Assembly: GCA_023213395.1 (NCBI GenBank)
Contig: CM041465.1
Span: 82,219,741 to 82,283,740, forward strand
From: Cycas panzhihuaensis
Lineage: Eukaryota; Cycadophyta
Reading direction: 5' to 3'
DNA: 64,000 nucleotides
Both the position numbers and the translations under genes were made by a program. The notes below the pieces were generated by a model, which saw nothing but the letters and a program-made list of their open reading frames with translations, was not told the DNA's origin and made no database searches. This document shows positions 25,191 to 37,790 of the stretch, piece after piece (position 1 is the first letter of the stretch; every line of letters begins with the position of its first letter).

Positions 25191-27137
25191 TTTTTTTGGT
25201 ATTGTTTCAATATGTATAGAAGGTACGAAGCTCCAAATCTCTTCAATATAGATTCATTAGAAGAATCTTCGAGTCCTCTTTCCATAGGAAAAGGTAACAT
25301 TCAATTTTTATTTTCAAAAGAAACATTATTTTAATTTAGTAAGAAAGGTCAATTCTATCATGTTTGTTCCATTAGATTTCTCTTATTTTATCTATGATAT
25401 CTTATTTTTCCATCTTATTCCATTATAGATACACATACTAATATCCATAGTTAAGTTATAAAGGTGTATAAATCATATACTTTTTAGCTTACTAGACAAA
25501 AGGCTCTACTTTTGTAACTAAATAGGGATCACCACTACTCAAGATAAATATTTATACCTCTTATGTAGGAAGTAACTCTTCTATTATAGGCATAGATATA
25601 TTAGATAACTATCTTCCATGTTATAATTCCTATTTATATTTCTATTTAGTTCCCATCGTATATTCTATCTTGATTTTATTTTATATTCTTAATTTTCTCT
25701 TTATAAGTCTAATCTAACTATATCAGATTGTTCTTGTTACACTATTTATTAGCCCAATATAAGGTGAAAATAGTTAACAAAGTTAAAATGGACTATGTAA
25801 TTCTCTCAAAGGAATAATATCATGAAGGTCTACTTAGATAACTTTGACCTTAATAAGGGAAGGAAATAAGAGTGTGGCTTGCAAAGGTGGAGTTATATTT
25901 TGAAATCAATTTATATTCAATAATTGATAATATCATGTTTTCTTCCTACCTCCTAAATAGTAAGGCCTTAAATTAGTTTAAATAGATTAGAAAATATGAT
26001 AAGCATACTGCCTATTTTAATTAGGCATCCTTTTTAATGCCATATGTAAATAGTATGGTAAGACATAGAGCCAAAGTTACTTTTCTAATAGGTAATAGAT
26101 AAGATTCATACAATAATGTATGAACTTAATTCAAGGATACACAAAGGCTAAATTAAGGAAATCAAATAAAATAAATGGTGAAAAAAATCTTAAACCTAAA
26201 AATTAAAACAAGGGAGAAAGGGAAATACTAGTTCCTTATATTAATAAAGATGACACTCTCAATCCCAAGGCTTAGGTCAAAATGGTGGATAACTATTTAT
26301 ATTCCCTTCCTTAGTATACCTTATAAAGGTTAGAAGCTTAACATCTACAAGGTGATGTTTATCATTGGTATGAAGATTGGGATAGAAATATAAAGGTTTC
26401 AATAAAAATTAGTCTTATCTTTAACAATAATTTCTTAAGAATTATGATGAGACATAGTAGAAAGAAGGCAATAAGAAGATTAAATTAAGAGAAGATGTTA
26501 AATCAATAGTTGGAAAAAATCTAGAATAAGAGAATTAAGGGACAAAAATATAGATTAAGAAAAGGTAGAAGTGGAAGATGTTAAACCCATGCTTCAACAT
26601 GAAAGGAAATAAGAGGAATTAAAAATGATTCAAGACCAAAATCTATGATAGGAACCAAAAAAATATTGGTATAGTATTGAGGAGGTAATTATTTAGGCAA
26701 AGTTGAGTTTTTGCTAGGTCATAGTTGCATCTACTTACTCAAAGGAATTTTTTAACAAAGATAGTAACGATCAAGTAAATGAAAGAATGATGTATTGATA
26801 CCTCTTAGTGAAGACAATAATAAGAATGATGGAGAATCAAATAACTTGCTAGATTCAAAACTAGAGGGACTTGATAATATCTAAAAATGTGATACTAGAG
26901 ACCACCTTGATGGATAATAAAAATCATACAGATTATGATATTATAGGAGTTTAACACTATGTAAAGGTAAGACTTGAAAGAAAAGGACATCAAACTGCCT
27001 AAAATGGAGGTCAATTCATGAAGGAGATAGTTAACAAGGGTTAAGTAAATTCTTATGGTAAGATGCAAAATAAAAATAAAACTATAAGGTATAACAACAT
27101 CAGTAAAGAAGGGGCAACAGAGACTACTTATGGGTTA
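25191..27137 (+). pseudogene. Decayed interior with a gag-like stretch
   Basis: Mostly AT-rich with no open frame. Around 25857-26090 the plus strand, read through stops, gives VWLAKVELYFEINLYS, IMFSSYLLNSKALN and VRHRAKVTF. This resembles a gypsy gag domain (WL..VE.YF, then the A.L.W block) more than a copia gag, so at least two elements may be mixed here. Nothing else is recognisable. Confidence 0.35.
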
Positions 27138-27742
27138 TGTTAGGAATATTAATGCTTTCTTCATAATTTAATATTCCCTCATTAATGTTTTAATTTACAA
27201 CTCAATGTTGTAAGTCTAGTGAGGGACATTAGTTATGATGATGTTTATTAGGGTTTTAATTCATATGATTTATTTCACACTTATATAAGCATATATACAC
27301 ACATGTATGTAAATAATTTAATATTCCCTCATTAATGTTTTAATTTACAACTCAATGTTATAAGTCTAGTGAGGGACATTAGTTATGATGATGTTTATTA
27401 GGGTTTTAATTCATATGATTTATTTCACACTTATATAAGCATATATACACACATGTATGTAAATAGTGTAACTCCTACCTAATAATTATAACTCCCTCCT
27501 AGTCACTATAACTCCCTAGATAGGTGTTACAAATGAGATTGGTAATAATTAACATCCCTAGATGCTTCCCATTCTATGGTATGTGCACATATGCATATAT
27601 ATTCTTTCATTTAACATAATAAAATAGATGAATAAGCTCCCTTGTCTAACTCTATATGTATGTTTATATTGTATGATCTAATACTATTAAAACACATTAG
27701 TTTTTTAATATTGTACCATATACACATGTAATTAATTTAACA
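27138..27742 (+). repeat. Copia-type 5' LTR with internal duplication
   Basis: It begins TGTTAGGAATATTAATG and ends TAATTTAACA, followed at 27743 by TGGTATCAAAGTC, a tRNA-iMet primer-site variant. It contains a 150-bp tandem duplication, so its TATA box (TTATATAAGC) occurs at 27281-27290 and again at 27431-27440. The start resembles that of the LTR at 2607-2838 over about 14 bases. No downstream LTR found. Confidence 0.7.
27163..27462 (+). repeat. Tandem duplication, 2 x 150 bp
   Basis: The unit starting ATAATTTAATATTCCC (27163) recurs at 27313. Reading both copies I see one difference (TTGTAAG versus TTATAAG). The near-identity implies a recent event or one corrected since. Confidence 0.9.
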
Positions 27743-27757
27743 TGGTATCAAAGTCAT
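27743..27757 (+). other. Primer-binding site, tRNA-iMet variant
   Basis: TGGTATCAAAGTCAT directly after the LTR end, with one change inside the core relative to TGGTATCAGAG. Confidence 0.65.
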
Positions 27758-30700
27758 GTATGAGAGTTCTATCATTATCATTTACTACTTAACACAACAC
27801 CTCTCAACTACTAATTTGGTTTTTATAACACTTGATAGAATCTTATATGTTTGGATCTTATGCTTTAATTGTGAGAATGTGGCAATCTATTAGCAATGAA
27901 TTAATATTAGTTATTTATGCTTTAGCTTGGGAAAAAGTCAAAACAATAAAACTAAGATCTAACATAGGTTAGAATTCCTATTTAGTAGTGATGGTCATAG
28001 TGTAGTATAAGGATGTAAACCTATGTTATTCTTAGGTTCTCTAACTATAGTGGTAGTCCAATTAGGGTCAAGAAGTAGAATTGGCAATCTTTTAAGAATA
28101 AACTCCATGTCAAATCCAATAATATGAGCATATGAAAGGATGTCAAATGCTTAGAAACATACCTTCTAATGGCATTTTTGGGATTTCCTATTGTGGAAAA
28201 TAAATGTGACAAGGCCCTAAGGAAACGGGTAAGTTAGAGTTTGTGCCTCCTATTGTAGATGGAAGATTAAAAGAGAAGAATGGTATATGCTCTTCAAAAT
28301 TAGATAGAGGTGTAACAAGATTCAAATACAAGCATGAGATGTTGTCAAAGTATGAGGGAGGAGGACATCAAGAAGATTTTCTAACTAGAAGTAATGGTAA
28401 AGGAGGCATTAAGAATGCATTTACCTAACTTACTCTTGTCATGGGCCTATCTATCTATATAAGATATGTGTATAGCAATAGTAGATGGAATGTACTTTTT
28501 AGGAGGCAATGTGACTATGGTGATCATATGGTCAATTACACATAACCCTCATATTCAAGAATTACCACAGTATTTTTGTGTATAGAAGTTTATTACTTTC
28601 TAACTAGGGAGATGGTTTTAAGATTGTATCATTAAATGGGATCCTTAATAGATCAAAGCATAACATTCTGTATGGTAGGAATTATATCAATAGTATTCAC
28701 ATTGATTCTGGTGCGTAGAAGCTAATTGAAAATAGAAGAATATCATGACTAAAAAATCTCCTTAGCTTAGATTTATCTCCATTAACTAACAAAGTCATTA
28801 TAGAATATTTATGGATTGGAGGATTGATATTGGATATTTATAGGAAGGATAGAATAATGACTAGTCCATCGATGGCCCTCCCAAGCTTTTAAAATTGAAC
28901 TATAACAAATCTAGCATGGTGAAGATCTAAGGGAGGAAAGTGAACTCATTCTCTATCTTTAGGGAATTTTTAAGGACCTTTAGGAAATAACATATTAGTA
29001 ATATATAATTTTTAGAAGCTAAATGAGGAGCCAATTCCTATAAACAAGCATGCTAATGCTACCAAAATTTTTAGCCACAAAAGAGTCATTGATAAGGAGA
29101 TATTATATGGAATTAAGCAAGAGTATCTTTCATTATAAATGAATGTTACATAGCCTCCTAAATAGCCCATTAGAGGTTGCCCAAGACCACAAAACCCATA
29201 TTATAACTGAATGAAAGTAGACAAATCCTATATAAGAGATATTATACTCGAATCAATGCAAATGTTATGCCCTAATAGAGGGAGTGCCAAGCCAACCCTA
29301 ATGTGGGAAATATTATCTAGAATCATCTCTAGTGATCTCATTACATTCTTGACAAGGGTTATGAAGAATCTAAGAGAGATTCAATTATTCTATCATTGAG
29401 AGATTCTATCACCTATATGCTATCATAAATTATATAAGTGCCCTCTAGGAGAATATCATTGAGCCAAGTTTAGAGGTTAATCCTCTTTGATATAACATTT
29501 AAAGAATAGGTATTATCACATTTAATTAATATGTTGTTTAGCCTTAAATATACTTAAACCACTATGTTACTTGGGTCATTTCTTTAAGAGACAACTTTCT
29601 TTTATAAAGTAGTACTATAATAGATTATTATACAAACTTTACCCTTATTACATGGAGGTATAAGAGAGGATCATATTAGTTTATATAGATTATAAAGTAG
29701 GCTTTAACTTGTTCCATATATAATTGACTTTTTACAACTGAAAAATACCGAAAGACTTATAGCTCCTCATTATTTTTTTAACCATGCATATTTACCGTAG
29801 GTAAAAAAAACTTTACCATTCAAAATAAGGGCATACATCAATGACCACTTTGGTTTAATTCCATCATCCCTCTCTTCCTTAGTAAGTGCATCTTATTAAT
29901 TTTCATTTTATAGGATAAAGATAGGATGTAATATCTCAAGGTGTAGGGTGCTTAGAATTTCACCTTTCCTTAGTTTATTTAGAAGTATAGATATATTTCC
30001 CAAGGCCAACAAATAGTGAGGAAAATGCATAAGTGGAGGGGTCCTTATATTCGGTAATGAGACCTTAAGTATTATAGTATTATTTTCTTTTACAAGCTTA
30101 AAAGTGTGTGGAGAAAGCTAGGCATACTCTTCAAAGGAACTTTATCTGTTATCAAGCACTTTATACTAACTTATCTTTATTACATATATTATGTTAATTT
30201 CTATTATCATATACCTTAATATACCTATTTTTTATTTTCATTAGTAATAATATCAATTTCAAGCTTTACAAGATGTTGTTTATAGAGTTGTGAGTTATCA
30301 TGGGTGAATACCTAGGGATCTTAGACCACATAGTAAGAAAATAGGCAATATAACACGATTGACTCTCATTAGTTGGGTAATGGTGAATTAACTTTGATAT
30401 TCCATATTTGTTGATTGTTGGTATTTTGGCATTATTTAGGGCCATTTGATATCTCCTTGTATTTAGATCTTTTCATCATTCATCTTAGTAGGCTACTCAT
30501 GCAACTTTATTATAGCACCTCCTATGTGGAATATTAGGGTTTGAATGGGCTTACAACTATGAAACAACCTCATCCTCCTTTGTATTTTCTTTAGCATCTT
30601 ACTTAACTCTAGTATAAGATAGCATTGCATGGTGACAATGGAGGGTACAATGACTCACTTATTCATCCATAAGGTCAAGGAGTATCATTGTCAATTCTTA

Positions 30701-30816
30701 TAAATATTGTACTCTAAGGTAACAAACTTTATATTTGTCGATTGAGTTTGAAGTAGAAGATTATAAGAAATATCTCATTACATTTATACGTGTTGGGTAT
30801 TTTCTTGATCATATAC
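27758..30816. other. Unrecognised AT-rich interior
   Basis: Two short plus-strand open frames (28243-28428 and 29211-29399) show no family I recognise. A short IHIDSGA at about 28696-28716 looks like a protease active site, but the context does not support one. It is probably the decayed interior of the element whose LTR is at 27138-27742, followed by older sequence into which T3 inserted. The 5 bases left of T3 are TATAC (30812-30816). Confidence 0.35.
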
Positions 30817-31312
30817 TGTTTCCCAGCTACTGGGAATGGGTATGAACAAATCAATTTAGGTAAGCATAGGTATGCTTCTTCCTTTTCACCTTTGTTGTTT
30901 CTTTGGAAAGGTAAATAGAAACATTGCCTCATTACACGATTAACTACCATATTTGAGTGATAACCTTGCATCTATTGCTTAATCATGTTGCCTATCATAT
31001 TTTTAGCCTATGACGACTCGCGAGACCTACCTCTCTACGAGGAAGGCATCCCCATGGTGCTCTACAACCCTATGTATCACCTCCACATCACCTCAAGCCT
31101 CACTTAACTCATGTGATCTGCTCACACCTTGATCTTACATTCTTTCATAGCACTTCTTAGAATCCTAGCTCCTGGTGTCTCATTTGGTCTAGTCCACACA
31201 TCACCCAGACTGTCCCTAGCTACTAGGACAGGAGAGACAACCCTCTTTGACCTAGCACATCTCTATTTAGGGCTCCCAGAACCCTCTCCATTGCTATTTT
31301 GGCACTATGGTC

Positions 31313-31360
31313 TCGCACCACTATAAACTAAGCGGTACCGTGAAGTTTACCGTGGTGCGA
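31313..31360 (+). repeat. LTR inverted-repeat cluster in T3
   Basis: TCGCACCAC (31313-31321) pairs with GTGGTGCGA (31352-31360), enclosing GCGGTACCG and GAAGTTTAC. It is homologous to the hairpin region of the T2 LTRs (40670-40735, 54730-54797) but lacks an internal segment of about 20 bases. Confidence 0.65.
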
Positions 31361-33071
31361 CTGGTGCTCACTATTTTTTTATCCGCTATTACAATTCTCA
31401 CTCTTTTCACAGAACTGCCATGTGGATAAGTTACAAACTCAGCCCTACCCAAACCCTAATCACTCAATTAGGGTTAGGATGGGTATATATCCTAAAAAAA
31501 TACCTCATTTTACCTCTCTTAGCTCTCCAACAACACTTTCTACTAGTGCAATTCTACTCTCTTCTTCCTCTCTGTTCATAGATACACCTGCAATGTTGGT
31601 GTTTTCTATCATTCCAACCCAGGATTCGCCTACAACAGCTCTGTCACGTGGCAGAAGACTCTCCACCAAGCATTTCCAAGTGAGATCTCCACACTTATCC
31701 TTCAGTCTCATCCAGCAAGTGTCTCCTATAGCTCTACTTTGTGAAGTACCTTGCAAACCTTACAGGAACTGCCTTCTTCCACTGTTTGTAGGGGTAGATC
31801 TACCCACATAGCCTAGCAGGTACCCCTTTCCTTGGTTTTATGTCTTAGCACATATTTACTCCATTAGAGCTTGTTTAAAAGTATACTATCTTCCCTTTTT
31901 GGTGTTTTTACTGTAAAAAGGACTGCTCTTTCTTGTCTTTGTCTTTAATACCTCAATATTTCTCCTATTCTCCGTTGGTTTCTGTTAAGAAAGTTGTGGG
32001 AGAGGGTCCATAAGAACTGGGTGAAGGGAATAAGGTGGGATCCGTCCCATTTATACCTACTCCCGAAGGGAAAACCCCTTCCCATCCTTCCTCTCTTGCG
32101 CCCGTGCTTTCCTTGAGCAAACTAGGAGTTGATGAGACCTAAGCCTGCGCTGGATATTAGCGTATGTAGCCCCTTATTGTGTTGGTTCCAAGCCTGCACA
32201 CTCTCCTTTTGGGCCCTCTTTAAGCCCCTAACATTATCCATCATCCATTCAGACCTTTGGCAAGGCTGATGTGGTGATTCGCTGCCCATAGCGACTCTAC
32301 TACTTAGGTATCTCTTCCACGTCCTACAACTTTCATTCCCGTGCTTGTTTGCTACTCATAGGCTGTCACATAACCACCATTCTTTTTGTATTTTGAGGCT
32401 ACATGGAGGTCCACTTGCAGGGGGTTTTGCCACCCTAAGCCTAGCCTTCCTTTCTTGCTTGGTATATATTTTTTTCTTTATAGGGGAGCAGAGTTGATTT
32501 GAGTAGTAGTTTCGCTAACTTAAGGTACAAAACTTTATCATTATTTTGTATCATTGCCTATATAGTATCTTGCATCTTGGAAGCCCCTTCTTGGAAGGGA
32601 AAACCCTTTGTGATTGCAGGTTTGTAGTAGCATTTGTGAAGGGAAAGAATGCATTAATCTGAGTAAGTCCTCACCCTTCTTTCCTCTTTCATTTTTCTGC
32701 TTTCTTGTATAGTTTTTGGCTCTCTTTGCTTTCTCACTTTGTTTCATCTTTTACACGGGAAAGGTAAGGAAGCCCTCACTTCACTTTCACTTCAACTATG
32801 GTTACATGTCAACTAAGGATGGGAGGGCATATGTGGTATACGAGTGAAGTCTCCCAACAACCGCTTCACTTTCCGGGTATGCGTCATCTCCCTTCCTTAA
32901 CCTCTTTCTTTTTGTGATTTTATTAGGCATCCGTTGTATTTATGTAATAAATCACATAAAGACAAAAAGGGTAATAAATCAATTTATTTATATTCACTTT
33001 GCATATGTATACCATGCGGTTGCTTTTATAGGAAAGCACATACTAGGGATTGCACCTTTCCCCCCTTTTCT

Positions 33072-33079
33072 TATATAAA
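33072..33079 (+). promoter_or_regulatory. T3 LTR TATA box
   Basis: TATATAAA preceded by a C/T-rich run, about 550 bases before the LTR end. It is the likely promoter for the genomic RNA. The T2 LTRs have a minus-strand TATATATTTTC-like sequence in a comparable position (about 39118-39130). Confidence 0.5.
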
Positions 33080-33630
33080 CCGAAAGCACCCCTGAGTTGC
33101 ATTTCACTTTAGTATGCATGCTCGAGTGCATGTAAAATGCTTGCTTTCCTTTCTTTTCTTTGTCTTTCGTTATTAAAAAGGAAAAGAGAGAGAGAGTGTG
33201 TAGCTCTTAGCCCCTTTCTCCATTCCCTTCTTTATTTAGATTCACCTTAGGCTAACTAGCCTAAGGGGGGCCTATCTGCACTTGTCTTATACCTTTTGCC
33301 TATTGTATCATGTCTTACATTACTTCGCTATAGGAACCCCTCCTTCATGGGTCTCTCCTCTTCCCTCCTAGCCATCCAAGGGTGGGAGGACCTTACCCTT
33401 TGGGACTACCCGAGATACCCCTGCGTGTATCTCACCTCTCGGAACCAAAACTGAAAGCTACTCCAAGGAAGTTAGGCACCATTCGCGGGTCCCAAACTCG
33501 CATTCTAGTGCATGAACACCCTATGTGGTGTTCTCTTCCACTTATAGGATTCCATCCATACCCCAACATTAGTTGTTGACTACCTCAACCCCTACTTAGC
33601 ATAGTGACCATCCCATAAATATGATTCCAC

Positions 33631-33648
33631 TGGCGACCATACCAAGGA
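33631..33648 (+). other. T3 primer-binding site
   Basis: TGGCGACCATACCAAGGA one base after the LTR end. It shares the first 12 bases with T1; the last six differ at two positions. Confidence 0.75.
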
Positions 33649-33886
33649 TGTGCCAATAAGGGAGTTAGTCTCTATCTCTTCCTGTTGGTGTTGCTACCTC
33701 TTAGTGGCTTTCTCCTTTTGTCCTTTTTGTTGGATAGCCCCCAACGCGTACCTTGCATTCCTCTTTCTCTTCTAATACATTGGTAAGTTTTATATGCAAT
33801 GCTTCTCACGTCACCTCTGAGGTTTGCCCCTATTGTTAGAAGATCCCACATACCGCCTCCTTCCATCATCAGATTATAATTCAACA

Positions 33887-36240
33887 ATGGAAGGATATCC
33901 TTCGGATTAGGCATACCATGCCTTTGCTTCCGGAGCCCATAAGTTCCCTACATCTTTCCCAAGTTCCATCAAAGAGGGTGATGGCCCTATCTACTATCTG
34001 GGTGATCAACAACACCCACTTGATGTCCATCCCTCCACTCACAGAGTAGAGAGTCCATCTTCTCTTGAGATTCATCACCCAGGTGGTGATTCTTATGAGG
34101 AGTGTCCTGAGGGGTCCACTTCATTTGAGGTCCTATCCACCTCTTACGATCTAGTGGATACCCATCCTATTAATGTGGTTAAAGCCCTTAATGAGTGCTT
34201 TTGTACTGCTCGCCTTCAACCACGTCCTAGGCAGTTTGAAGATGCCTTGCACAGCGGGGCACCTTCCTCATCCGTGTCTACCCCACTGTCTTCATCCACA
34301 TCCACCCCACCTACTACAAGTAACCCATTTGTCCCAACACATTTGTCTCGTCTGATTCTAGCATCTACTTTAGGGACGTCCATTGCGCTTCCTACTTCTC
34401 TTCGCAGTCCCAACTCTTCTGGGACCTCTTGCAGTGTGTCTTTCTCCCAGCTTGGGGTTGGCATGCCTCTCCCTAGTCAAGCAAATATGCCACCACCAAA
34501 CGTGACATACATATTTCCCATTAGACCTAGGGGTCTTGTTTATGCCTCTACCTCTAGTCATGTGGGACCCATTTTCACATGCTCCCAAACTTAGTCTAGT
34601 GGTCCTTCTCTTTACATACCCCCAGACTATACATCTCAGCCTTGGGGGCATGGTAAAGGGAACCACATTCCTGTTTATGGGGTGGATCCTTTACATCCAT
34701 ATGGGGTCGCACCACCCATTAGCAGCCCATATGGATAGAATCTGGTCCCTCACCCCTCATTCCCACCATCTTGCATAGCTCCTTATATCGTGCCTTTGCA
34801 AGGAGGTCTAACTCCTTTTTATGGTGCCTTTCCTTAAGTCCCTTTTCAACCAGGGGAATTTCCTCAAGGAGGGATGGGCCCTCCACCCCCATCTACTCCT
34901 TGTTCATTGCCTTCTTCATCTTTTTCTGATCCTATAATCCAGGTAAGGGCACATCCCTTTATGGATTATAGATCGACACCCTTGTTTATTGAGGCGTTAA
35001 GGGCCAACTTATTGCCTCATCCCCTTGAAGTTCCTAAATTCGATGGGACTTCATCGCAGGATCTAGTAGAGCATGTCAGTAGTTTCTCTATGGCATGCAT
35101 AGACTACTGGGCCTATGATCATATATTAATGAAACTATTCCCACGATCTCTTCGAGGTGATGCCCTCAAATAGTTTTATCGCCTATCTGCTCATTCCATC
35201 TTCTCATTCCAGCAACTCATGGATGAGTTCATCAACTATTTTGATGTGGCTCATCCATTTGAGAGTGGAATGAAATCCCTCCTTTTACTTAAGCAAGGCC
35301 ATGATGAGATGAATCATGACTTTGTGTGGCAATTCCACGACCTCCTCCATTCCACCAAGGCTACTTTGCCTAAGGAATTGAAGAGGGATATCTTTGTCAA
35401 TGTACTACGCCCTGAAGTTCATGTGGAAGTCCTTAAGATAGGGGCAACTATATGTGATTCTGCCATTACAAAGTGCTTAGCACTTGAGGCTACTGAGATC
35501 CAGGCTGGACTCAAGAAGCCCCTAAAGTCCTCATAGCGATGTGAGGCACCTTCGCCAACCAAAGAAACTAAACCTCAACAATCCACTAGGTCTTCTTCCC
35601 ACTCAACTGAGAAGACCCTAGACCCACTTACCTCCGCTATACGTTCATTAAAAAGTACAATGAAGGAACTTAAACTTCAAGCTCCTTCATCATCTACATC
35701 CAACAAACCAATCCAACAAGCTTCCCAAGCCGCTCCTCCTAAGGGCTGCAACACCCAGTCTTCTCAAGCAAGGAAATCTGATTCCTTTCTTGAGAAGAAG
35801 TGGTGCTCCGTTCATAGAGAATGCTTCCATGATAATTCGCATTACCGGGTTCAACATCCTAGGGATGCCTCGTAATGTGACTCATCTTCCAAACGGGCCT
35901 CAAGGCCCAACCTCGACCAACTTGTCCATAGAGATATATTCCCCAAGCATGGGGAGCGTAATCATAACTGCTAGTAAAAGAATAATCAGAACTAGGGAAG
36001 ATCTCTAAATTTGTGCCCTTTATATGGTAAAGGGAAGGGTACGTGAGGTTCTTCTTCTTCTTCGCGTTCCCCAGGCTGTCATACCCCTTCACCTTCGCGG
36101 TCCCAGAATAAGGGAAAGAAGGTGATCCAAATGCTTGAGGCCACCTCTCTATATGCCTTGGCTCAGTCTCAAGTGACTAAAGAGGCAACTGACGCCTCTT
36201 CATCTATCTCGCATCCTGATCCTCTTCTGAAAACTTCCCT
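33887..36240 (+). pseudogene. T3 gag, degenerate
   Basis: The start is the ATG at 33887 (MEGYPSD), in phase with the long open stretch 34154-34594 and equivalent to the T2 start at 52450. The first 300 or so residues are rich in Pro, Ser and Thr. The gag domain follows at 34874-35536: PHPLEVPKFDGTS, MACIDYWAYDHILMKLF, GDALK(stop)FYR, FINYFDVAHPFESGMKSLL, HDLLHSTKATLP and CLALEATEIQAGLKK. A zinc motif EKKWCSVHRECFHDN is at 35793-35837. The stop after GDALK replaces the Trp kept in T2, a G-to-A change. Gag would package the element RNA in virus-like particles in the cytoplasm. Confidence 0.85.
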
Positions 36241-36249
36241 TTAAGAAGT

Positions 36250-37790
36250 TCCTTTACTTCCTAAGACCATTCACGTTTGCCCAGGTCACTATGATTTCAG
36301 GAAAGCTCTTCCTCAACCTACAGTGAAGGGGAAGACCTTTTCTATCGTCGATGAGCTTTGTACCATGGCCGATGGGATGTCTATTATGGATGTCTTGAGA
36401 AGTTATCCTAAACAGAGGACACTCCTTTTAGAAGCTTTAGGATTGGGTGAAATACCCGTTCACGCCTTGGGTATTTCCCAAGGTCTTAAGCCCATTATTT
36501 CTTTCGATCCTAAAGACCTTCCTCCTGCTTGTGAAAGGGAGCACCAGTGGAACTTCCCTTTCATCATTACTATTGATACACCTGATTGCACTTTGCAAAG
36601 GACCATTGTCGATAATAGTTCTTCTGTTAATGCCATGCCCTTGCATGTTATGCAAGAGCTTGGTATTTTTACATTGGAACCCGTTCCATGGTGATGCCAA
36701 GGCTACAATGGTAGTGAGAAGACTCCCTTAGGATCTGTTTCGATCCCCCTTACTCTTGAGGATAAGTTGTCCCCGTCAATATTGTAGTCCTTGACATAGA
36801 CATCGATTACAATCTCTTTTTGGGTCAACCATGGCTCGATCAAATGGGAGACATATTCTCAACCTGCTAGAGGCAACTCAAGTTCATCCATGATGGGCGA
36901 ATGAGGGTTGTTTCCCATGAACTCCCACCTACTAAACAATCTTGTCAAACCAACCAAGTGAGTCATGGTCGTGCGAAGGGGGACAAAGGCCTTTCCACCC
37001 ATGCCTCTACTTATTCTATCAGCATTCCTGATTTGCCTCATTCCGAAGGAGATCCTGCATCTTCTTCTTCGAGCCTTACTCGTTTCACTCCTATTGGTGT
37101 TGGAAGCTATGGGTACCTTGCCATATTTAGCGATGACGAGTCCCATGGTGAGGACGAGGATCTTCCGCACCCTATTTTCTTTATCTGCACTAGTAGAAGA
37201 CACTCTTCTTTCCCTAGGTCCCAACCTAAAACCCCTTTCATTGGAGAGACTGATCATCCCCTTATAACACATGTTATTGGTTGCATTAATTTACCAATCC
37301 TTGAGTCTCCCCCTTCATCACCCCCTGCAGGTGATGAATCTGTGGAACTTCTTTTTGCCCCTTACGAGGGGCCCCTTCCTAACTCGTCCTTATAGTATCT
37401 TGGGGATGTTGGGAAGCATGTCGACCACCATAGTCCCATTGTCCCCACTTTCTTTCGCACCTCATCTATTCGAAGTAAGGTCATCCATAGGGTGGATTAC
37501 TTCAAAGACTATGAGGCTCTACTCGAGCACTTAGTGGGCTTCACGCCCAACCTTCCTTCTGGTCACCATAGACTTGGCCACCAGAAGGTCTTAGTGATTG
37601 GGTCCAACCTTGTCAACCCAATCCCATCCCCTATTTTGTATCCTCCTGTCGACCTTGCCCTACTTCACTTCAAGGAGGGGAATGCCATGTGCATGGGGGG
37701 CCACCCAGGACATAGTGCTCGCCCCAAGTAAGGTCATCAAGGTGGGGCTAAATGTTCTCCTGATGAGGTAAAGGAATACTCCATTTTGTT
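36250..37790 (+). pseudogene. T3 protease and linker region
   Basis: A block conserved with T2 (FSIVDELCTMADGMSIMDVL, 36341-36400) precedes the protease. The active-site loop reads TIVDNSSSVNAMPLHVM near 36605-36655: the catalytic Asp is present, but the Gly of the usual D-[NT]-G-S-S is Ser, so activity is doubtful. FLGQPWLDQMG near 36820-36850 is the second conserved protease block. Then comes an acidic, serine-rich linker (36900-37730) containing FTPIGVGSYGYLAIF and VDYFKDYEALLEHL, both shared with T2, without recognised function. Confidence 0.75.

Larger units (their letters stand above)
30817..33629 (+). repeat. T3 5' LTR (2.8 kb)
   Basis: The start TGTTTCCCAGCTACTGGGAA aligns with the minus-strand start of the T2 LTR (TGTTTTCTGGCTACCGGGAA), and the match continues through the AGGTAAGC block. 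The end is at CA, one base before the primer site. GC content rises sharply at the boundary compared with the AT-rich flank. A TATATAAA box lies at 33072-33079. An inverted-repeat cluster (31313-31360) corresponds to the hairpin region of the T2 LTR. The partner LTR is outside the window. Confidence 0.8.

Noticed and set aside
28690-28716. IHIDSGA, a possible retroviral-type protease active site
   Set aside because: No flanking protease blocks and stops on both sides; too short to support.
31129-31811. Open frames of 65-129 codons in a GC-richer segment, possible host gene
   Set aside because: They lie inside the T3 LTR, whose start and end are fixed by alignment to T2 and by the primer site.
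36859-37395. Overlapping open frames on both strands, 137 and 164 codons
   Set aside because: Only the plus-strand frame carrying IGVGSYGYLAIF matches T2; the minus-strand frame is its shadow.
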